Of a DNA stretch of 11,696 bases, positions 6,829 to 11,696 are shown piece after piece. The position numbers and the translations under genes are program-made. Position 1 is the stretch's first letter; each line of letters begins with the position of its first letter. Origin of the DNA: an uncultured bacterium (GTDB taxonomy: Bacteria; Bacillota; Clostridia; Oscillospirales; Acutalibacteraceae); contig CAJMOI010000053.1 in the NCBI GenBank assembly GCA_905215105.1, positions 1 through 11,696 on the forward strand, read 5' to 3'. The notes below the pieces were generated by a model that saw only the letters and a list, made by a program, of their open reading frames with translations, searched no databases and had not been told where the DNA came from.

Positions 6829-6849
6829 CGGGAAAAGACATTTTTCCCG
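6829..6849 (+). other. Perfect hairpin in the uracil permease leader
   Basis: CGGGAAAA 6829-6836 pairs with TTTTCCCG 6842-6849 around a 5-nt loop, ending 29 nt before the permease start. It is not followed by a T-run. CCCGGG occurs both at 6814-6819 and at 6846-6851 and could pair across the two hairpins, so alternative folding is possible. I see no purine riboswitch and no PyrR-binding consensus. Confidence 0.5.
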
Positions 6850-6878
6850 GGAATAAAAAACAGGAAAGAGGAAAAAGA

Positions 6879-8231
6879 ATGGCAAAACGAATCATTCAGG
6901 TAAACGAACGGCCGCCGCTGGGGCAGGCCATTCCCCTGAGCATTCAGCATATGTTCGCCATGTTTGGTGCATCGGTGCTGGTACCCACTTTGTTCCACAT
7001 TGACCCAGCCATCGTGCTGTTGATGAACGGTCTGGGAACTCTGTTCTTCATCTTTATCACCAAGGCGAAGGCTCCGGCCTATCTGGGATCCAGCTTCGCT
7101 TTTATCGCACCGGCGCTGCTGGTGATGGGACAGCACGGCTCCCCGTATGTGGCAGACCCCAATCTGTCCAACCCCACCGCGGAACAGCTGGCCCAGCATA
7201 TGGAGGCCTTTTCCTATGCACAGGGCGGTTTTGTGGCCGTAGGCGTGCTGGGCTGTGTCCTGGCGCTGATTATCTGGAAATTCGGTTCCCGCTGGATTGA
7301 TGTGATCCTTCCTCCGGCAGCTATGGGCCCGGTGGTGGCACTGATCGGTCTGGAACTGGCCGGAAATGCAGCCAGCACCGGCGGCATGGTCGTCACCGAG
7401 GGCTCCGTTGACCCGAAAAATATCGCCGTGTTTGTGGTAACCCTCTGTGTAGCCGTCTTTGGCTCCATCCTGTTCCGCAAGTTCTTCGGCGTTATCCCGA
7501 TTCTCATTGCCATTGTGGCGGGCTATGTCACCGCCGCCTGTCTGGGTATGATCGACTACACCGCCATTCAGCAGGCAAACGTGCTCTCTCTGCCCAAATT
7601 CCAGATGGCCAAGTTCGACATGAACGCCATCCTCACCATGATTCCTGTGCTGCTGGTCATCGCTTCCGAGCATATCGGCCACCAGATTGTCACCGGAAAA
7701 ATTGTGGGCCGCGACCTGCTGAAAGATCCGGGCCTGCACCGTTCTCTGCTGGGCGATAACATCTCCACGGCAGTTTCCGGCCTGATCGGTTCCGTTCCCA
7801 CCACCACTTACGGCGAGAACATCGGTGTGATGGCCATGACCAAGGTGTACAGCGTGTGGGTCATTGGCGGCGCTGCGGTGCTTTCTGTGGTGTGCGGCTT
7901 CATTGGCAAATTCTCCGCGCTGATTTCCACCATTCCCGGCCCGGTTATCGGTGGTATTTCCTTCCTGCTGTACGGCATGATCGGTGCTTCCGGCCTGCGG
8001 ATTCTGGTAGACTCCAAGGTGGATTACGGCCGCGCCAGAAATCAGGCGCTGACTGCCGTGGTGTTCGTCACCGGCCTTTCCGGCATTACCGTGAACCTGG
8101 GCAACATCCAGCTCACTGGTATGGTGCTGGCCTGTGTAGTGGGTATGATTATGGGTCTGTGCATGTATGTCATCGACCGCTTCCATCTGGCCAACGACTA
8201 TGAAGAGGAGAACGGGGAAAAGGCGGAATAA
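6879..8231 (+). CDS. uraA: Uracil permease (NCS2 nucleobase:cation symporter family)
   Basis: This polytopic inner-membrane transporter imports uracil with protons. The 450-aa length and 14-helix hydrophobic pattern fit NCS2. The N-terminus has LSIQHMFAMFGASVLVP, followed by PAYLGSSFAF, both typical of UraA/PyrP. In E. coli UraA the substrate contacts are Glu241, His245 and Glu290; the equivalents here are Glu264 and His268 in SEHIGH and Glu313 in TTTYGENIG, with identical spacing (49 residues between the two Glu). This favours uracil over xanthine. The ATG at 6879 has a modest AGAGGA at 6867-6872. The C-terminus is short and acidic (YEEENGEKAE). The gene is a single unit between hairpins at 6803-6849 and a strong terminator at 8275-8305. 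Other pyrimidine-like substrates remain possible. Confidence 0.92.
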   Translation: MAKRIIQVNERPPLGQAIPLSIQHMFAMFGASVLVPTLFHIDPAIVLLMNGLGTLFFIFITKAKAPAYLGSSFAFIAPALLVMGQHGSPYVADPNLSNPTAEQLAQHMEAFSYAQGGFVAVGVLGCVLALIIWKFGSRWIDVILPPAAMGPVVALIGLELAGNAASTGGMVVTEGSVDPKNIAVFVVTLCVAVFGSILFRKFFGVIPILIAIVAGYVTAACLGMIDYTAIQQANVLSLPKFQMAKFDMNAILTMIPVLLVIASEHIGHQIVTGKIVGRDLLKDPGLHRSLLGDNISTAVSGLIGSVPTTTYGENIGVMAMTKVYSVWVIGGAAVLSVVCGFIGKFSALISTIPGPVIGGISFLLYGMIGASGLRILVDSKVDYGRARNQALTAVVFVTGLSGITVNLGNIQLTGMVLACVVGMIMGLCMYVIDRFHLANDYEEENGEKAE

Positions 8232-8274
8232 GCACACCGGATTCCCGTTGTTTTCCAAAATATTGGAGTATTCA

Positions 8275-8305
8275 GCCGCTCTGCATCATGCAGGGCGGCT
8301 TTTTT
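8275..8305 (+). terminator. Strong intrinsic terminator after uraA
   Basis: GCCGCTCTGCA from 8275 pairs with TGCAGGGCGGC ending at 8299, with one G-U wobble and a 3-nt loop. A run of T follows at 8300-8305. It lies about 45 nt after the stop codon and separates the permease from the germination operon. Confidence 0.92.
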
Positions 8306-8332
8306 ATATGGAAAACCAGGCGGCACTTTGAT

Positions 8333-8361
8333 GGATATTTCCGGAAAAACCCGACACAATA
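8333..8361 (+). promoter_or_regulatory. Candidate sigma-G (forespore) promoter of the germination operon
   Basis: GGATA at 8333-8337 and CACAATA at 8355-8361, 17 bp apart, are close to the remembered sigma-G consensus (GHATR and CATWMTA) with one mismatch in each. GerA-type operons are known to be sigma-G dependent in Bacillus. Transcription would start near 8368, before the Shine-Dalgarno sequence of the chosen start at 8412. The short motifs make a chance match possible. Confidence 0.35.
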
Positions 8362-8411
8362 GAAAGGAGATGAAATTGCAAAAGGAAAAAGACTCGGGGA
8401 GGTGCGCACGG

Positions 8412-9887
8412 ATGCAAAAAGCGGTACAGGGAAAGTTTTCCACGTCCCTTCTGGAAAATATGACCCGGTTCCGTCAGGAATTTCAGGACAGCATCGATTT
8501 TGTCCAGCGGGAATTTGCCATCGGGGACACACCGGCGGCCATTCTGTCTATGGAAGGGCAGATTGACAAACGACTGATTGCACAGGCCATTTTACAGCCC
8601 ATTTTGAATGCGCCGATTTTGCAGCTGGACGGGGACGCAAAGCTGCGGTATATCCGGGATCATGCGCTGGCAGCCTGTGACCAGATTCAGGTGACCACGC
8701 TGGAAGAGGCCATTGACAAGCTGATGTCCGGTTTTGCGGTGCTGGCGGTGGATGGCTGCGACTTTATGATCGCTTTCGGTGTGCAGGGGTTTACCTTTCG
8801 GGGAATTCAGGAACCGGCCACGGAAAAAGCCCAGAAGGGCTCCCGGGAAGGGTTTGTGGAACCACTGCAAATCAACATTTCCATGATTCGCCGCCGGATG
8901 AAAAACCCGGCGCTGACCTTTGAGCGGCTGATTCTGGGGGACGAGAGCAAAACAGCGGTGGCGCTGTGCTATCTGCGGGGAACAGTTTCGCCGGAAGTGG
9001 TACAGCGGATTCGTCAGGCTCTCCGCGCCGCAAAGCTGAAAACCGTGCTGGCTTCCGGGTACCTGACGCCTTTTCTGGAACAGGGCGGCGTGTTTAGCAG
9101 TGTGGGCTCTTCCGAGCGCCCGGACACCGTGTGCGGAAAAGTGGCGGAAGGACGGGTGGCGATTCTGGTGGACGGTACGCCCAATGTACTGCTGGTTCCC
9201 TTCCTGTTTGTGGAGAACTTCCAGAGCTTTGACGACTACACCAACCGGCCCTTTTACGCGTCCTTTACCCGGTGGATCAAATATCTGGCCTTTTTGGTAG
9301 CAGTGTTTCTGCCGGGGGTATTTGTGGCGGTGTGTACCTTTCACCCGGAGCTTTTGCCGGAAACTTTGCTGCTGAAAATCTGTGAGGCAGAGGCCTCCAC
9401 GCCTTTTCCCCTGATGGCGGAAGCCATTGTGCTCCATTTTATGTATGAAATCATGCGGGAAGCCGGGCTGCGGGTGCCGGAATCCCTGTCCCATGCGGTG
9501 AGTATCGTGGGCGCACTGGTCATTGGAGAGACGGCGGTCAACGCCGGCTTGATCGGAGGTCCCACCCTGCTGGTGATCGCCATGACCGCCATTGCCGGAT
9601 ATGCAGTACCCCGACTGTATGAACCTATTGCCGTTTTGCGGCTGGCCTTTATCATCGTGGGCGGCATTCTGGGGTTGTGGGGAATCCTTCTGTGCTTCGG
9701 CGGAATTTTGCTGAATATCTGTGGGGAAAGCGCCTATCGGGTTCCCTTCACTTCGCCGGTTTCACCTTTTCGGCTGGGCGCCATGCGGGATGTGGTCATA
9801 CGCGCCAGCTGGAAAATTCTCGGAAAACGCCCGGGACTGATTCAGAATATGCCGGGCAGCCGGATGAAAGGAGGGAAAAAGCCGTGA
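8412..9887 (+). CDS. Spore germination receptor A subunit (GerA/GerKA family)
   Basis: This is the A subunit of a nutrient germinant receptor in the spore inner membrane. From the chosen start it has 491 residues. A soluble N-terminal region (about 1-285) includes the family hallmark GSREGFVEPLQINISMIRRRMKNP (about 143-166, listed here as split motifs GFVEPLQ and ISMIRRR). A membrane region follows, with helices near 290-311, 362-382, 383-400 and 410-435, and contains EIMREAGLRVP and SIVGALVIGETAVNAGL. ATG 8412 has GGGGAGG (8396-8402) 9 nt upstream. TTG 8376 behind AAAGGAG (8363-8369) is an alternative adding 12 residues, but it would lie almost on the predicted transcription start. The stop overlaps the B-subunit GTG by 4 nt. 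The family is certain; the germinant is unknown, so no gene letter is assigned. Confidence 0.93.
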   Translation: MQKAVQGKFSTSLLENMTRFRQEFQDSIDFVQREFAIGDTPAAILSMEGQIDKRLIAQAILQPILNAPILQLDGDAKLRYIRDHALAACDQIQVTTLEEAIDKLMSGFAVLAVDGCDFMIAFGVQGFTFRGIQEPATEKAQKGSREGFVEPLQINISMIRRRMKNPALTFERLILGDESKTAVALCYLRGTVSPEVVQRIRQALRAAKLKTVLASGYLTPFLEQGGVFSSVGSSERPDTVCGKVAEGRVAILVDGTPNVLLVPFLFVENFQSFDDYTNRPFYASFTRWIKYLAFLVAVFLPGVFVAVCTFHPELLPETLLLKICEAEASTPFPLMAEAIVLHFMYEIMREAGLRVPESLSHAVSIVGALVIGETAVNAGLIGGPTLLVIAMTAIAGYAVPRLYEPIAVLRLAFIIVGGILGLWGILLCFGGILLNICGESAYRVPFTSPVSPFRLGAMRDVVIRASWKILGKRPGLIQNMPGSRMKGGKKP

Positions 9888-10957
9888 GAGAAGATGGAAA
9901 AATCAGCGCAGGCCAGCTGTTCACGTTGGCGTTTCTCAGCCGGATTATCATTATGATTACGGTGGATTCCCGCCTTTCCGGCGGTCAGGATCTGCTGGAT
10001 CTGACCTTTTCCGCCCTGTGGTATCTGGGGCTGAATCTGGTGCTGATTCTGCCGGTATGGCTGCTGCACCGGCGGTATCCCAAACTGGATATTCTGGAAG
10101 TGTCCTGTTATAGTCTGGGCAAATGGGGAAAAGGGGCGGCGGTGCTCTATGGCGGGTATCTGCTGTTTATGAGCGAGTATTTTCTGTCGGTGTTTCAGCT
10201 GTTTATGGAAAACGAAGTCAGCACCACTGCGCCAGTGTGGGTGCTTTCCGCGGCATTGGTGCTGGTCTCCTGTTACGGGGCCTTTATGGGGCTGGAATCC
10301 ATCGCCCGAACCGGCGGGTTCCTGTTCCTGCTGGTCTGTGCAGGGCTGCTGTTTTTGTTGGTGACCCTCAATCAGGAGCTTCGGTCGGAGAATTTCACGC
10401 CCCTTTTTTATCACGGAACGGAACAGATGATACAGGGAACGTTGCTGTTTCTTTCCAGAAGTACCTTTTATCTGGTGCTGCCGTTGCTGCTTCCCCGGAC
10501 AGTGGGAACCCTGCGGCTGAAATATGTCCTGTGGAACGGCGGACTGGCTCTGTTTTTAATTGTGATGATTGTCACTGTTTGCGGCGCGCTTGGGCCTATG
10601 GCGGGACTGGAATCTTTTCCCATGTATACCATGGCTTCTCTGGCGCAGTCGGGGCCATTCCAACGGCTGGACGCTGTTTATGTAGCGGTTTGGATGATGG
10701 GGCTTTTTCTGACACTGGCGCTTGACCTCTATCTGGTGTCCGTCTGTGCGGGAAGGCTGTTTGGAAAGAAAGCGGAAAAACCCGCCATTCCGGTGTGCGG
10801 TGTGGTGCTGGCGGTTTTTCCCCTGCTCATGACCGTTGAAATCCGGGAAGCCGCTTTCAGTCTGGCGGTTTTGCTCATGGCGACACTGGCCATCGGCGTG
10901 GTGTTTCCCATGATTCTGCTGGGCCTTTCCAAACGAAAGGAGCGGAAACAGAGATGA
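9884..10957 (+). CDS. Spore germination receptor B subunit (GerAB/GerKB permease family)
   Basis: This is the B subunit of the germinant receptor, a 357-aa member of the spore germination permease family within the APC superfamily, thought to hold the nutrient-binding pocket. About ten hydrophobic segments are visible, from QLFTLAFLSRIIIMI near the N-terminus to LAIGVVFPMILLGL at the end, with a basic cytoplasmic tail (SKRKERKQR). GTG 9884 is chosen because it overlaps the A-subunit stop in GTGA and has AAAGGAGG at 9867-9874, 9 nt upstream. A longer in-frame opening back to 9677 lies inside the A gene and lacks membrane-protein character. The gene ends in ATGA with the C subunit, so all three are translationally coupled. 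The sequence is divergent, but gene order and topology support the call. Confidence 0.9.
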   Translation: MREDGKISAGQLFTLAFLSRIIIMITVDSRLSGGQDLLDLTFSALWYLGLNLVLILPVWLLHRRYPKLDILEVSCYSLGKWGKGAAVLYGGYLLFMSEYFLSVFQLFMENEVSTTAPVWVLSAALVLVSCYGAFMGLESIARTGGFLFLLVCAGLLFLLVTLNQELRSENFTPLFYHGTEQMIQGTLLFLSRSTFYLVLPLLLPRTVGTLRLKYVLWNGGLALFLIVMIVTVCGALGPMAGLESFPMYTMASLAQSGPFQRLDAVYVAVWMMGLFLTLALDLYLVSVCAGRLFGKKAEKPAIPVCGVVLAVFPLLMTVEIREAAFSLAVLLMATLAIGVVFPMILLGLSKRKERKQR

Positions 10958-11696
10958 TAGGAATGGGAAGAAAGCGTTTTTTCTGGGTTTCGCTGGTGGT
11001 AATGGCGCTGGGAGCTGTTTTGCTGGTCAATGCCGCAGCATCCGGAGGCCCTTTGCAGCTGAACCAGCGGCTGCTGATTCAGGGGATCGGCGTGGACAAG
11101 ACGGAGGAGGGCGTGCTGGTATCGGTTCACGTCAGCGACCCTTTGCAGCAGGGAGCCATCCAGCTCTATCAGGCGGAGGGCAGTACGGTGCTGACGGCGC
11201 TGGATCAATTGTCTCAAACAAGCGGCAAGGTTCCTCTGTATTCCCACAACATGATGGTGATTTTGGGCCGGGAATGTGCCGAGGACGGCGCGGAAAAGTA
11301 TATGGATTTTTTTGTGCGGTACTATGAAACCCGTCCCTCTGTCAGCGTATTCATGGCGGAAGAGGAAGCCCGGGACATTCTGGAGACCCAACAGGATGGG
11401 GAATATCCGGACACGGAGACGCTGGTGCAGCTTGCCCAGAGCGGTTCCATCAACGGCTGGGTCGTGAATACCCGAGTCATTGATTTCGTCAATCAATTGG
11501 CAGGAGAGGGGAGCTCCCCCTATATGCCGGTGTTGGGGACGGAAGAAAACCAGATACGGGTAACCGGTACAGCCCTGTTTCGTCAGGATGTGCTGTGCGG
11601 AATCCTTTCCCCGGAAGAAAGCCGGATTTTGCTGCTGATTACCAAACGGCTCACCGGCGGACAGGTGCTGGCGGAAGAGGACGAGGCCGGAAAAAT
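10954..11696 (+). CDS. Spore germination receptor C subunit (GerAC/GerKC family), 3' end beyond the window
   Basis: This is the C subunit of the germinant receptor, normally a lipoprotein on the outer face of the spore inner membrane. About 247 residues are visible without a stop. The product begins with a short basic stretch (RKR) and a hydrophobic segment (about 9-28, FFWVSLVVMALGAVLLV). Then come LLIQGIGVDK (the family's GIGxDK) and a conserved YSHNMMVILG...DFFVRYYETRPSVSVF block. No cysteine lies near the end of the hydrophobic segment, so the usual lipobox is missing. AAASGG could instead be a signal peptidase I site, or the segment could stay as an anchor. ATG 10954 overlaps the B-subunit stop in ATGA. 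An in-frame ATG at 10963 would drop three residues. Membership is clear; the membrane attachment is unusual. Confidence 0.9.
   Translation, partial: MIGMGRKRFFWVSLVVMALGAVLLVNAAASGGPLQLNQRLLIQGIGVDKTEEGVLVSVHVSDPLQQGAIQLYQAEGSTVLTALDQLSQTSGKVPLYSHNMMVILGRECAEDGAEKYMDFFVRYYETRPSVSVFMAEEEARDILETQQDGEYPDTETLVQLAQSGSINGWVVNTRVIDFVNQLAGEGSSPYMPVLGTEENQIRVTGTALFRQDVLCGILSPEESRILLLITKRLTGGQVLAEEDEAGK

Noticed and set aside
6771..6878. Purine riboswitch or PyrR-binding loop before the permease
   Set aside because: Neither the conserved purine aptamer joints nor a PyrR-loop consensus is present; only simple hairpins are seen.
6054..8258. A 734-codon minus-strand frame across the rubredoxin fusion and uraA genes
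   Set aside because: It is the same codon-bias shadow. It crosses two convincing genes and a terminator and is rich in His/Gln/Gly as typical for antisense translations.
9677..9883. N-terminal extension of the B subunit
   Set aside because: It overlaps the A-subunit coding region in another frame. The GTG at 9884 has an ideal ribosome binding site and a 4-nt overlap with the A stop.

Overview
The window looks like chromosomal DNA of an anaerobic, endospore-forming member of the Clostridia, most likely a gut Oscillospirales/Ruminococcaceae-type organism. The grounds are a GC-rich third-codon-position bias, strong AGGAGG ribosome binding sites with several TTG and GTG starts, an oxygen-sensitive class III ribonucleotide reductase, a flavin reductase-rubredoxin protein typical of strict anaerobes, a GerA-type spore germination receptor operon, and a palindromic GGGAGT/CCTCCCTC intergenic repeat of a kind I associate with that group. 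All recognisable genes are on the + strand. Placement below order level is not supported.

Layout. 1-282: the 3' end of an esterase gene, with an apparent frame disruption at the window edge. 283-561: a compact regulatory region with two NrdR-like boxes, a near-consensus sigma-A promoter and a ~150-nt leader. The leader carries an intrinsic terminator with a competing upstream pairing and a partial, collinear resemblance to cobalamin riboswitches. 562-3138: the class III ribonucleotide reductase, split into a 770-aa catalytic/ATP-cone protein (nrdD) and a separate 55-aa protein carrying the glycyl radical domain, closed by a strong terminator. 3293-4643: glyA (serine hydroxymethyltransferase) with its own promoter. 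4702-4770: palindromic repeat. 4816-6770: rarA (AAA+ ATPase of replication-fork recovery) followed closely by a flavin reductase-rubredoxin fusion resembling high-molecular-weight rubredoxin. 6803-8305: a uracil permease gene between terminator-like structures. 8412 to the end: a spore germination receptor operon, A-B-C, with 4-nt translational overlaps; the C subunit runs off the window.

How the genes fit together. nrdD plus the small glycyl radical gene should make dNTPs without oxygen. glyA supplies one-carbon units for dTMP and purines, and the uracil permease salvages pyrimidine, so three of the units touch nucleotide supply, but they have separate signals and need not be co-regulated. 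rarA and the rubredoxin fusion may share a transcript. The germination operon is independent and probably expressed in the forespore.

The most unusual item is the stand-alone glycyl radical domain: the residue that must hold the stable radical is made as a separate 55-aa polypeptide in a different reading frame with its own Shine-Dalgarno sequence. The leader upstream of nrdD is the second item worth attention. No CRISPR array, tRNA, rRNA, transposase or phage gene was seen.
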